DNA of 64,000 nt, from the NCBI GenBank assembly GCA_016928055.1, contig JAFGLM010000023.1, positions 1 to 64,000 of the forward strand. Direction: 5' to 3'. Position numbers and translations under genes: made by a program. The DNA is from Gammaproteobacteria bacterium (GTDB lineage Bacteria; Pseudomonadota; Gammaproteobacteria; HTCC5015). Below, piece after piece: positions 45,875 to 55,029 of this stretch. Positions within the stretch are counted from its first letter, which is position 1. Each line of letters starts with the position of its first letter. The notes below the pieces were generated by a model that ran no database searches, was not told where the DNA came from, and was given only the letters and a program-made list of their open reading frames with translations.

Positions 45875-46240
45875 TTAGCCGGGCAAATGATCGGCCAATG
45901 TTTTAAGTAATACTTCTTCCGTAATCGGCTTAACCAGAAATGCCTTGGCACCTTGACGGGAACCCCAGACCTTATCCGTTTCCTGGTCCTTGGTTGAAAT
46001 TAGAACGACTGGAATATCCTTGGTTTCCGGATCGTGGGTGATCTGGCGTGTCGCCTGGAAACCGTTGAGTCCCGGCATCACAATATCCATAAAGACCAAA
46101 TCAGGCTTGTTTTCCCTGGCCGATTGCACACCACTTTCGCCATCAGGCGCGGTGATCACTTCATGGCCATGACGTTCTAGTATTTGAATAATCGGTTGAA
46201 TTTGCGTTTCGGCGTCGTCAACAATCAATATACGTGCCAC
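45875..46240 (-). CDS. Single-domain response regulator, PilH-like
   Basis: A 121-residue CheY-fold receiver. The acidic pocket (VDDAE), phospho-acceptor Asp in DLVFMDIVMPGLNGFQATRQ, switch Ser (LISTKD) and Lys (VKP) are present. The segments GLNGFQATRQIT and TKDQETDKVWGSRQGA closely follow PilH, which tunes type IV pilus twitching. No other pil or chp gene is nearby, so a PilH role is only likely. Start is GTG 46240 with AGGAG upstream; a terminator follows, so it is monocistronic. Confidence 0.88.
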   Translation of the reverse strand: MARILIVDDAETQIQPIIQILERHGHEVITAPDGESGVQSARENKPDLVFMDIVMPGLNGFQATRQITHDPETKDIPVVLISTKDQETDKVWGSRQGAKAFLVKPITEEVLLKTLADHLPG

Positions 46241-46298
46241 GATAGACTCCTCTTCTTGTTTCAGGCTTTTTTGCGGCAGTAGATGCTATAGTCTACCC

Positions 46299-47174
46299 AT
46301 GCAGGACTGGTCCGCTATCGATGCTCATATTAGCGCCTGCCTCGGGCGTAACTTTAGAACCTCTTGTTGCCAAAGTCTGAGTGGCGGCTGCATCAATACC
46401 GCCTGGCAAATACGCGACGATTATAACGTATTCTTGGTTAAGCTAAATAGTCCCCACCACAACGAAATGTTCGCCGCCGAGTTTGAGGGCCTTCAGGCAC
46501 TGCGTTCCAGTAGCAGTATTCGGGTGCCCGAACCGGTGACCTGTGGAGTATGCTCGCAACACGCCTTTTTGGTAACCGAATTCATTCCGATGGACAATCA
46601 TTTTTCAGCAGCAAGCCTGGGCGAGCAGCTGGCATCCATGCATCATTCGACAGCTGAATGTTATGGCTGGCATCGAGACAATACTATCGGCTCAACACCA
46701 CAACATAATGGGCAAAGAGATGATTGGGTTGCGTTCTGGCGCCACAATCGCCTTGGTTTTCAACTACAACTGTCAAAAAACAACGGTTACAACGGTCTGT
46801 TGTTAGGCATGGGTTACGAACTATCTGAAATGTTGCCGGCTTTTTTTACCAACTACACACCGGATGCTTCGCTGTTACATGGCGATCTATGGTCCGGCAA
46901 TATCAATGGATGTGATGGACAACCGGTCATTTATGATCCAGCGGTGTACTTTGGTGATCGCGAAACCGATTTAGCCATGACAGAACTATTCGGTGGCCTA
47001 CCGCGATCGTTTTACGATGCCTATCATTCAAACTGGCCACTGGATAGTGGATATTCCGTGCGCAAGCAACTATATAATCTTTACCATATGTTGAATCATT
47101 TGAACCTTTTTGGCAGTGGCTACCACCGCCAATGTTTACAGTTGCTTCAATCACTATTAGCGGAATTAAAATAG
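46299..47174 (+). CDS. Fructosamine kinase family protein
   Basis: A 291-residue aminoglycoside-phosphotransferase-fold kinase. The pattern SGGCINTAWQI near the N-terminus, FLVTEFIPMD, the catalytic loop LLHGDLWSGNI and the metal-binding DPAVYFGDRETDLAMTELFGG identify the fructosamine/ketosamine-3-kinase family, which phosphorylates glycated amines or proteins for repair. TATAGT (46287-46292) lies only 6 nt before the ATG, so the mRNA may be leaderless. It ends 7 bp before queG, so the two are likely an operon. Confidence 0.92.
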   Translation: MQDWSAIDAHISACLGRNFRTSCCQSLSGGCINTAWQIRDDYNVFLVKLNSPHHNEMFAAEFEGLQALRSSSSIRVPEPVTCGVCSQHAFLVTEFIPMDNHFSAASLGEQLASMHHSTAECYGWHRDNTIGSTPQHNGQRDDWVAFWRHNRLGFQLQLSKNNGYNGLLLGMGYELSEMLPAFFTNYTPDASLLHGDLWSGNINGCDGQPVIYDPAVYFGDRETDLAMTELFGGLPRSFYDAYHSNWPLDSGYSVRKQLYNLYHMLNHLNLFGSGYHRQCLQLLQSLLAELK

Positions 47175-47181
47175 GCATTCA

Positions 47182-48249
47182 GTGGATCAAGCTTCAACTA
47201 TCGATATCAAAAAAACCCTGATGTTACTGCGTGACTGGGCTGCGGATCTGGGCTTCAACGAATTACGCATAACCGATACCGACTTGTCGTCTTACACGAA
47301 CAATCATCGCAGTGCTATTGATCAGGGGCTGCATGGAGAAATGTTGTACCTGGAACGCAATCAGGACTTACGTTACCAGCCGGAAAAACTGCTACCCGGT
47401 ACAACACGCATTATCTGCGCACGCATGAATTATCTGCCGCGCGAAGCAGAGACGATAACCCGTTTGCAAACACCAGAGCGCGCCTATATTGCGCGTTATT
47501 CGCTGGGGCGCGATTATCACAAATTTATGCGCAAGCGTTTAACTCAACTGGCGCAAAGACTTGAACAACATATTGGTTCTTTCGGTTATCGCGCATTTGT
47601 GGATAGCGCACCCGTGTTGGAAAGGCAGCTGGCTGAAAAATCCGGACTTGGCTGGATTGGTAAAAACACTCTGCTTTTAAATGAGCACGCCGGCAGCTGG
47701 TTCTTGTTGGGTGAAATCTATACTGATTTGCCGTTACCACTTGATCAACCCTTAGGAAAAGAACATTGCGGCAGTTGTACAAAATGTCTGGATATATGCC
47801 CGACTAAAGCCTTTATAAAACCATGGTTGCTTGATGCGCGTCGTTGCATTTCCTATTTAACGATTGAGTATAAGGGTTCGATTCCACTGGAGCTGCGTCC
47901 ATCAATCGGTAACCGTATTTTTGGTTGCGATGACTGCCAGATTTTTTGTCCATGGACCAAATTCACTGAACCCAGTTCCGAATCTGATTTCAATCCACGC
48001 CATGAGCTGGACTCTGCGTTGTTAACCGAGCTGTTTTTATGGGATGAAAATACGTTTCAGGAAAAAACCTCCGGCTCTGCAATACGCCGCTGTGGTTATG
48101 AATGCTGGTTGCGAAATATTGCCGTCGCCCTGGGCAATGCACCATGTGATAAACATATATCGACCGTATTGCAGTCTCGATTGCAATACCCTTCCGAGCT
48201 GGTACGCGAACACACCCGTTGGGCACTGGATCAACAGCAAAAGAAATAA
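47182..48249 (+). CDS. queG: Epoxyqueuosine reductase QueG
   Basis: Start is GTG 47182. The 355-residue protein is the cobalamin-dependent enzyme of the last step of queuosine synthesis in tRNA. It has the QueG N-terminal domain (GFNELRITDTDLS, MLYLERNQDLRYQPEKLLPGT), the catalytic Asp region FVDSAPVLERQLAEKSGLGWIGKNT, and two [4Fe-4S] motifs (CGSCTKCLDICPTKAF and CDDCQIFCPW). Confidence 0.96.
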   Translation: MDQASTIDIKKTLMLLRDWAADLGFNELRITDTDLSSYTNNHRSAIDQGLHGEMLYLERNQDLRYQPEKLLPGTTRIICARMNYLPREAETITRLQTPERAYIARYSLGRDYHKFMRKRLTQLAQRLEQHIGSFGYRAFVDSAPVLERQLAEKSGLGWIGKNTLLLNEHAGSWFLLGEIYTDLPLPLDQPLGKEHCGSCTKCLDICPTKAFIKPWLLDARRCISYLTIEYKGSIPLELRPSIGNRIFGCDDCQIFCPWTKFTEPSSESDFNPRHELDSALLTELFLWDENTFQEKTSGSAIRRCGYECWLRNIAVALGNAPCDKHISTVLQSRLQYPSELVREHTRWALDQQQKK

Positions 48250-48282
48250 TTTAAATTTTGTTGTAAATAAAATAGCGCTTAT

Positions 48283-49374
48283 TTACTTTGCCGCACCTTT
48301 GGCTATAGCGCGTCTGGCAGTTGCGGCACGTTGCTCTGCGTTGTCCAGAACAGACCAGCCTTCCAGGTTTTTCTTAAGCAATTCGCCAAGTGCCGCAACA
48401 TGTTGTGGCTGGCTGTTTAATGCAGAGATGTAATGCAGTACCTCCCCTCCCGCCTGCAGGAAATAATCTCGGTTTTCTACCGCAATCTCTTCCAGGGTTT
48501 CCAGGCAATCACAGGCAAAACCCGGACAGACAACATCAATGCGTTTAACACCTTCAGTCGCCAATTTTTTTAACGTCATATCTGTATAGGGCTGCAACCA
48601 CGGTTCCCGACCAAAGCGAGACTGAAAAGTCACCAGCCATTGTGATGAAGAAAGCGCTAAAGATTCCGCGATCAGGCGAGCCGTTTTTTGGCACTCGCAA
48701 AAATATGGATCACCATTATCAAAGTAGCGCTGCGGTATACCATGAAAAGAAAAAACTAATTTTTCACCCTGTTGTCGATCCTGCCAACTGGCTCGAATGC
48801 TGTTTGCAACCGCTTCAATATAACCGGAGTCATCATGATAATGACTGACAAATCGAACTTCCGGCAGCCAGCGCCAACCTATTAACACCTTGCTAACCGC
48901 ATCGAAACAGGAAGCTGTTGTGGTGGCTGAATACTGAGGATAAAGCGGTAACACCAGCAATCGGTTCACACCCGCATCATGTAAAACTTTTAATTCCTGT
49001 GCAACAGAAGGCTGACCATAGCGCATAGCCAGAATGACTTTTATCTGCTCTGGAAACTGCTCGTCCATAGTCACCTGCAGTGCCTCGGCAAGCTGACAGG
49101 AATAAACCCGTAGCGGTGAGCCTTGTTCGGTCCAGATCTTTTTATACGATTTTGCGCTGCGTCGCGGCCGCAAACGCAGAATAACAAGATGCAAAACCAG
49201 CCACCAGATCAATCGCGGCACTTCGACAACACGCGGGTCCCATAGAAATTCGGCCAGATAACGGCGCAATGCTTTGGTGGTTGGGGCGTCAGGTGTGCCT
49301 AGATTGATCAGCAAAACACCGGTTTTAACCGCTTGCTCATGTGAATACTGGCTGACGCCTACATATTGGCTCAT
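48283..49374 (-). CDS. hemH: Ferrochelatase
   Basis: A 363-residue protein that inserts Fe(II) into protoporphyrin IX. The start region GVLLINLGTPDAPTTKALRRYL, the metal-binding FSFHGIPQRYFDNGDPY with its conserved His, and the C-terminal PGFACDCLETLEEIAVENRDYF with the conserved Glu are all present. It is convergent with queG and stands alone. Confidence 0.97.
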   Translation of the reverse strand: MSQYVGVSQYSHEQAVKTGVLLINLGTPDAPTTKALRRYLAEFLWDPRVVEVPRLIWWLVLHLVILRLRPRRSAKSYKKIWTEQGSPLRVYSCQLAEALQVTMDEQFPEQIKVILAMRYGQPSVAQELKVLHDAGVNRLLVLPLYPQYSATTTASCFDAVSKVLIGWRWLPEVRFVSHYHDDSGYIEAVANSIRASWQDRQQGEKLVFSFHGIPQRYFDNGDPYFCECQKTARLIAESLALSSSQWLVTFQSRFGREPWLQPYTDMTLKKLATEGVKRIDVVCPGFACDCLETLEEIAVENRDYFLQAGGEVLHYISALNSQPQHVAALGELLKKNLEGWSVLDNAEQRAATARRAIAKGAAK

Positions 49375-49429
49375 AGTCAGACACCACTATCATCAGCCTA
49401 TAAGCTGACGCAGTTGAAGAAGTTAAATT

Positions 49430-50032
49430 TTAACAGCGCAAGGGCAGACGTTCGCGCAGCGGGCTGGTACGTGGAAAGTGTGCTTTTAAAAACTCCATCT
49501 GATCCGCCAGAACACGGCGGCCTTTCAGAAAAACATACTCGGCATGCGTCGGTACAAACGGCACGGCCAGTAATTGCATACCGGACTGCTCCGGTGTACG
49601 ACCGGCTTTATGGTTATTGCAACGTTTACAGGCGGTAACAACGTTATTCCAGGTATCAGTTCCATCCATGCTGAGCGGCCGGACGTGATCGCGCGATAGA
49701 TTCTGTTCGCTGAACTGCTCACCACAATACAGACATATATGCCCGTCACGATTAAATAATGTTTTATTGCTTAAGGGAGGGACGTAAGCATCATGCAGGG
49801 AGCGGTTGTGTCCATAAGTCGCAATAATTGAATTAACGTCAATAATACTGCGGCAGTGGGTATGAGTATTGATACCACCATGAACGCGATACAACAGGGA
49901 ACCGCAAATATAGGCAACCTGTTTGGCATAATACAAACTAACCGCTTCGCGATAGTTTATCCACTCCAGCGGCATGCCGGATGCGTCGGTACGCAATACT
50001 TGTTGTGCTAACAAATCCATCATCACCACCAT
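49430..50032 (-). CDS. HNH endonuclease family protein
   Basis: A 200-residue protein; the true start may be the ATG at 50023 or 50020 rather than the first codon. The C-terminal half holds an HNH nuclease: CLYCGEQFSEQNLSRDHVRP, then NNVVTACKRCNNHKAGRTP, with two CxxC pairs binding zinc. The N-terminal half (PLEWINYREAVSLYYAKQVAY) is as in the widespread proteobacterial stand-alone HNH family of unknown cellular role. No restriction or phage genes adjoin it. Confidence 0.88.
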   Translation of the reverse strand: MVVMMDLLAQQVLRTDASGMPLEWINYREAVSLYYAKQVAYICGSLLYRVHGGINTHTHCRSIIDVNSIIATYGHNRSLHDAYVPPLSNKTLFNRDGHICLYCGEQFSEQNLSRDHVRPLSMDGTDTWNNVVTACKRCNNHKAGRTPEQSGMQLLAVPFVPTHAEYVFLKGRRVLADQMEFLKAHFPRTSPLRERLPLRC

Positions 50033-50114
50033 AGAGCATCATTCTCTATTGGTGGTTATTTGTAACGCATTACGTGGAGTTTTACAAACGCTATCTTGCC
50101 TTTATTGTGTTTGC

Positions 50115-50423
50115 CTATCGTGATGCTGTCGACGCTTGCCCATTTGACTCCAATGCTGTCAGAGCTACCTGTAGGGCTGGTATAAATCGATCTGATTCCA
50201 GTTTTAACATAGGATCAGAAGAAGCTTTCGGATCTTTATGCAACTGGATGGGGTCAGCCGTTTCTGCAACAGATTTGTGACGATATTTTTCAGCTAGTTT
50301 AAACATCGCTTCTTGTACCAAATCCAACGCGTCTTCACGATTATCAACAGCCAGCTCCGCCATACGAAATGCACGCCGCTCCACTGAAGATAAAAACTGA
50401 TTCAGTTCATCTACTGTGCTCAA
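50115..50423 (-). pseudogene. Remnant of an ECF-type RNA polymerase sigma factor gene
   Basis: The 102-codon frame (TTG start) begins like a full proteobacterial sigma factor: FLSSVERRAFRMAELAVDN followed by REDALDLVQEAMFKLAEKY (region 2.1-2.2). The rest of region 2, including the promoter-melting and -10 recognition parts, is missing. It jumps to a linker-like DPMLKLESDRFIPALQVALTAL that normally leads into region 4, then ends in an unrelated tail. Region 4 (-35 recognition) is absent, and I did not find it in the downstream frames. It cannot work as a sigma factor; a residual binding role is possible but unlikely. Confidence 0.6.
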
Positions 50424-50962
50424 AAATTACCCACCGTCATCGGTCGTACAACATGTTGCGGTAAATTTTGTAAAAAAATCCTGCTCATCCACTAAACGCA
50501 GCAACTTGAACTCGGTTTACAGTGCACCCCGATATCACAGTCCAGCCACTTAAACAAGCCTTGACAGGGCCGTTTTGCCCTTTTTATTCACAACAGTCAT
50601 AGAATTGACTTAATCGCTCACAATACGGCGGAAGGCGCCATCTCAGCGCTGATAAATTTACATAACTTATTGTTTTTGTTAGTTAAATTACCTTTGGTCA
50701 AATATTGACCAATTTAACAAATATGTAACAAATCTCGGGCAACTGAGTCCAAATCCTCCAAGTATCCACAGAGTTATCCACAGAATTTGTGGATAACGTA
50801 TTTTCCCTTGTCGCGACAACGAGTTAGCAATTCGAGAATAGAAATAACTTCAATATTCTCGCTTAAGTGAAAATTACTACAACGAGACCAGTCTCTATTT
50901 TTACCCTACCAGTCTATGTTGCAGTGTCGCCGCTGGAACATTAACAATGTTAGAGTTGCGCG
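50424..50962. promoter_or_regulatory. Upstream region of priA with DnaA boxes and a nested palindrome
   Basis: These 539 bp hold no gene. Three DnaA-box-like sites lie close together: GTATCCACA (50762-50770), TTATCCACA (50774-50782) and inverted TGTGGATAA (50788-50796). The last two form a 10-bp inverted repeat. About 50 bp upstream is TTGGTCAAATATTGACCAA (50694-50712), nested inside GTTAAATT / AATTTAAC (50682-50689 with 50711-50718), in very AT-rich DNA. The priA promoter is not clear. Confidence 0.6.
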
Positions 50963-53185
50963 ATGCCTAAGTCCTCTGCCACGACACCGCCTGCCATATT
51001 ACATATCGCGGTGGCAACGCCGGTTGCTGATGGATTTGATTATCTTCCCGGTACGGATATCCCTGGCAGTCCCTTGCCGGGCTGCCGGATACGCGTTCCT
51101 TTTGGGCATCAAAAAACAGTTGGCGTATTGATCGAAAATCTCACCAAAAGCTCCATCGCCACCAGCAAGCTAAAAACCACTCTTGAGTTAATCGATCAGA
51201 CCCCGGTTCTGACAGCCGAACTTCTCAATTTGGCGAAATGGGCCAGTCTTTATTATCAACACCCTCTGGGTGAAGTAATACACACGATGTTACCTGCCGC
51301 CCTGCGACAAGGTAAAACCGCCAGCCCAAAGGCAACTCAACGCTGGCAAGCCCGCACCGGTGAGCAGCGGGTCGCAAATCTGAGTCGTGCGCCCAGACAA
51401 CAGCTGCTGTTTCAGGCGATTGCCTCTGCAACAGATGGTTTAAGTGAAAATCAACTCAATGAAAAATTTGAGGCCTGGCGCCCTATCGTCCTGCAACTGG
51501 AAAAAAAAGGGCTGCTGCAAAAAATGGAGGAGCCAATAATCAGCCATGCGCGACGGAGCGCTCCGCGGCAGGGCTCAATTCAATTAAATGCTGAGCAGCA
51601 GGAAATCGTATCCCGCATCAATGCTGAAACGGATCGTTTCCAGACCTGGTTAATTGAAGGTATAACCGGCAGCGGCAAAACGGAGGTTTATTTACACTTA
51701 ATTCAACAAACACTGGAACGGGGCAAACAATGCCTGGTACTGGTACCTGAAATTGGTTTGACGCCACAACTGCTGGATCGTTTCTCTTCCTGTCTGGATG
51801 TGCCGGTACTCACCTGGCATTCCGCCCTAACAGATCAACAACGCCATCAAATCTGGTATGCCGCAAGCATTGGTCAGGCCGACGTTATTATCGGCACCCG
51901 TTCAGCCGCTTTTTTACCCCTGCTGCGCCCGGGGCTGATTATTATTGATGAGGAACATGACAATTCGCTAAAACAACAAGATGGTTTTCGCTACCACGCG
52001 CGCGATCTGGCAATTGTACGTGCACAGCAACTGGCTATTCCTGTCGTATTGGGTTCGGCGACACCTTCACTGGAAAGCCTGCATAATGCCGCTCAGCAGC
52101 GTTACCGTTTGCTGCAGCTTCATCAGCGAGCTGGCGGCGCGCAACCGCCGCGCGTTGCCCTGCTCGATATTCACAACGCCAAAGCCAATGAAGCGATCAG
52201 CAACAGCATGCTGGAAGCGATTGCCTCTCACCTTGAACAGGGTTCGCAAGTGCTTCTGTTTCTAAATCGACGGGGTTTTGCGCCCGTGTTGCTGTGTGGT
52301 AACTGTAGCTGGAAATCGGAATGCCCGCGTTGTGATGCACATATGACCCTGCATCGGCATGATCAGCGCATACGTTGCCATCATTGCGGTCACCAACAGA
52401 TTAAGCCGCAGAAATGCCCGGTCTGTTCAGCAACGGATTTGCAGCCGATTGGTATTGGCACAGAGCAACTCGAACAGGTATTACAAAGCCGATTTCCAAA
52501 TCGCTCAGTACTTCGTATCGATCGAGATACCGTTCGGCGTAAAGGCACGCTGGAAAAACACCTTGCCACCGCGCGTGCCGGCGATGCAGATATTCTGCTG
52601 GGCACTCAAATGCTGGCCAAGGGACATCACTTCCCCAACGTGACGCTGGTTGGTGTACTGGGTATCGATCAGGCTCTCTTTAGTGCAGATTTTCGTGGCC
52701 CGGAGTATATGGCTCAGCTCATTGTCCAGGTTGCGGGTCGCGCCGGCCGCGCCGAACGTAAGGGTGAAGTGCTGATTGAAACACGCCAGCCTCAGCACCC
52801 TTTGTTGCGGCTACTTGTGAGCGAGGGTTACCCGGCATTTGCCCAGGCCGCTCTGGCCGAGAGAAAAGAAGCGGGGCTGCCACCCTATTCGTATCTGATT
52901 TTAGTGCGAGCCGAAGCGGTCTCTCCCAACACTGCCCTTGATTTCCTCGACCAGCTTGCAAAGCAACTCAACGCCGATACGCCGGCAGAAGTGCAATTGC
53001 TCGGCCCGATGCCGGCACCGATGGAACGTCGCGCCGGCCGTTTTCGCGCACAATTATTGTTGCAATCGGTTCAGCGAGCATCGCTGCATTTCACCACCCA
53101 ACGCTTGCGCGAAATGGCACATCGTTTGCCCCAGCAACGCAAAGTTCGCTGGTCTATCGACGTCGATCCAATGGAAATGTTGTGA
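50963..53185 (+). CDS. priA: Primosomal replication restart helicase PriA
   Basis: A 740-residue superfamily 2 helicase. The N-terminal 3'-end-binding domain (ILHIAVATPVADGFDYLPG, GCRIRVPFGHQKTVGVL) is followed by Walker A ITGSGKTEVYLHLI, the DEEH box IIDEEHDNSLKQQ, eight zinc-binding cysteines (CGNCSWKSECPRC ... CHHCGHQ ... CPVC) and the C-terminal helicase motifs (GTQMLAKGHHFPNVTLVGVL, QVAGRAGRAERKGEVLIET). It reloads the replisome at collapsed forks. Confidence 0.97.
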   Translation: MPKSSATTPPAILHIAVATPVADGFDYLPGTDIPGSPLPGCRIRVPFGHQKTVGVLIENLTKSSIATSKLKTTLELIDQTPVLTAELLNLAKWASLYYQHPLGEVIHTMLPAALRQGKTASPKATQRWQARTGEQRVANLSRAPRQQLLFQAIASATDGLSENQLNEKFEAWRPIVLQLEKKGLLQKMEEPIISHARRSAPRQGSIQLNAEQQEIVSRINAETDRFQTWLIEGITGSGKTEVYLHLIQQTLERGKQCLVLVPEIGLTPQLLDRFSSCLDVPVLTWHSALTDQQRHQIWYAASIGQADVIIGTRSAAFLPLLRPGLIIIDEEHDNSLKQQDGFRYHARDLAIVRAQQLAIPVVLGSATPSLESLHNAAQQRYRLLQLHQRAGGAQPPRVALLDIHNAKANEAISNSMLEAIASHLEQGSQVLLFLNRRGFAPVLLCGNCSWKSECPRCDAHMTLHRHDQRIRCHHCGHQQIKPQKCPVCSATDLQPIGIGTEQLEQVLQSRFPNRSVLRIDRDTVRRKGTLEKHLATARAGDADILLGTQMLAKGHHFPNVTLVGVLGIDQALFSADFRGPEYMAQLIVQVAGRAGRAERKGEVLIETRQPQHPLLRLLVSEGYPAFAQAALAERKEAGLPPYSYLILVRAEAVSPNTALDFLDQLAKQLNADTPAEVQLLGPMPAPMERRAGRFRAQLLLQSVQRASLHFTTQRLREMAHRLPQQRKVRWSIDVDPMEML

Positions 53186-53246
53186 CGATGGCAGCAACAT
53201 AATAGAGTTCGTACCACCATACTGACCCTGAATACAGGCACCGCCG

Positions 53247-55028
53247 ATGAGCAATCTAATCAAAAAACTAAAATTCTATTTGGTACTCCCGCAAATCGAG
53301 GACTATGTAGCAGGCGAGTGCGTACGCGTTCTCTACAGCAACATGACCATGTTGCTTATCAACACATCCATCATCACCGCGCTGACGCTGTATGTCTTCT
53401 GGGGCACAGTCGGGAATGAGTTTCTGCTGGCCTGGGGCGTGGGAATGTTCGCGGTCATTATGATGCGCATGATGTTGGTCTTCGTGTACACCCATATAAA
53501 ACCGAGTGACAAGGAATCCTTTCGTTGGGGTAGTTACTTTGCGGCAACCTCATTTATATCAGGTTGGATTTGGTGTGCGGGCATTATCCTGTTTTGGGAT
53601 CCCAGTACACTGCTGCAAAAAACCTATCTGGTCCTGGTGTTACTCGGTACTGCCGCCGGCTCCATGTCTCTAACCTCCATATGGTCACCCGGATACTATC
53701 TATTTATCCTGCCGATGCTGACGACATTGGTAGCCTGTTTATTCCTCCAGGGCTCAACAGAATGGATTGGAATGGGTATTCTTGGAACCGCCTACTCGAT
53801 CAGTCTGCTACGCCTGGGTTTGAATAATTTCGAAAATTTCATTAAAACCCTGCGCCTGCAATCTGAAAATGTGGAATTGATCGACAAGCTACGCGAACAA
53901 AAAGACCGCGCCGAACACGCGGCCAGAGCAAAGACGCAGTTCCTTGCCTCAGCCAGCCACGATTTACGCCAGCCGGTGCACGCGCTGGCCCTGTTCGCCG
54001 ATGCTTTAAGTCATGAAGTGACGACACCGAAAGGACAAAACTTAATGACTAACTTGTCCCGTTCGGTGGAGTCGATCGACGAGTTACTGACCTCATTACT
54101 GGACATTTCAAAACTGGACGCCGGCACCGTCAAAGTTAATGCGATTGATATCGAACTGAATCCTATTTTTCAAAAAGTGATCAATGAATTCAGTGCCGAG
54201 GCGGAAAAGAAGGGTTTGACTCTGCGCGTGCGCGAAACCTGTCTTACCGTTCATAGCGATCCGGTTTTACTTGGCAATATCGTACGCAACCTGGTCAGCA
54301 ACGCACTGCGTTATACCAAACAGGGTGGCATTTTAGTGGGCTGCCGTAGTCATAAGGGTGAAGCCAGCATCGAAATCTGGGATACCGGATTGGGTATTCC
54401 TGAAGCGGAACGGGAAAAAATATTCGCCGAGTTTTATCAACTGAATAATCCGGAACGTGACCGGGGTAAGGGATTGGGACTCGGGCTGGCTATCTGCCAG
54501 CGTACCTGCGAGCTGTTGCATCATCGCATAGAGGTCTATTCACGGCCACGGCGCGGTTCTGTCTTTAAGGTCAAAACACAGCTTTGCAAATTAAAGGTAT
54601 CCGGTGAAACTGCGGTGCGCCCTGTACAACAGGTTGTGCTGGAAAATCCCCTGATTCTGGTCGTCGATGATGAAATCAATATTTTGAATGCCATGGATGC
54701 GGTTCTGAGTACCTGGGGCTGTGAGGTAATAACAGCCGGCTCAGGTAAAGAAGCCATTGAGAAAATAACCCATCATGCCGAACGTAGGCCGGATTTGATT
54801 ATCTGTGATTACCGACTACGTGAAGGTGAAACAGGAACTGAGGTTATTTCCAAGTTACATGAAGAAATGAATCAGCAAATACCAGCAATTATTATGACCG
54901 GCGATACCGCTCCCGATAGCATCCGTCAGACGCAAGCCAGCGGTCACGCCTTACTGCATAAACCGGTCAAGCCGATGGAATTGCAGAAAACGATTCAGGA
55001 CCTGATCGGTGCCAGTCGCTCTGCCTGA
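53247..55028 (+). CDS. Membrane-bound hybrid histidine kinase / response regulator
   Basis: A 593-residue protein. About six membrane helices fill residues 30-195, followed by a short coiled coil (~205-230), a HisKA domain with phospho-His238 in SASHDLRQPVHAL, an HATPase domain (NLVSNALRYTKQGG, DTGLGIPEAERE, KGLGLGLAIC) and a C-terminal receiver with phospho-Asp521 (LIICDYRLREGETG). The DLRQP box marks the group that includes NahK/RcsC-like orphan kinases. The signal is unknown; the membrane part has no large periplasmic domain. The convergent NarL-type regulator ends one base away and is a natural partner. Confidence 0.93.
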   Translation: MSNLIKKLKFYLVLPQIEDYVAGECVRVLYSNMTMLLINTSIITALTLYVFWGTVGNEFLLAWGVGMFAVIMMRMMLVFVYTHIKPSDKESFRWGSYFAATSFISGWIWCAGIILFWDPSTLLQKTYLVLVLLGTAAGSMSLTSIWSPGYYLFILPMLTTLVACLFLQGSTEWIGMGILGTAYSISLLRLGLNNFENFIKTLRLQSENVELIDKLREQKDRAEHAARAKTQFLASASHDLRQPVHALALFADALSHEVTTPKGQNLMTNLSRSVESIDELLTSLLDISKLDAGTVKVNAIDIELNPIFQKVINEFSAEAEKKGLTLRVRETCLTVHSDPVLLGNIVRNLVSNALRYTKQGGILVGCRSHKGEASIEIWDTGLGIPEAEREKIFAEFYQLNNPERDRGKGLGLGLAICQRTCELLHHRIEVYSRPRRGSVFKVKTQLCKLKVSGETAVRPVQQVVLENPLILVVDDEINILNAMDAVLSTWGCEVITAGSGKEAIEKITHHAERRPDLIICDYRLREGETGTEVISKLHEEMNQQIPAIIMTGDTAPDSIRQTQASGHALLHKPVKPMELQKTIQDLIGASRSA

Positions 55029-55029
55029 T

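Noticed and set aside
50682-50800. Replication origin
   Set aside because: AT-rich DNA with DnaA boxes is suggestive, but dnaA, dnaN, mnmG and other usual origin neighbours are absent; a regulatory role upstream of priA is simpler.
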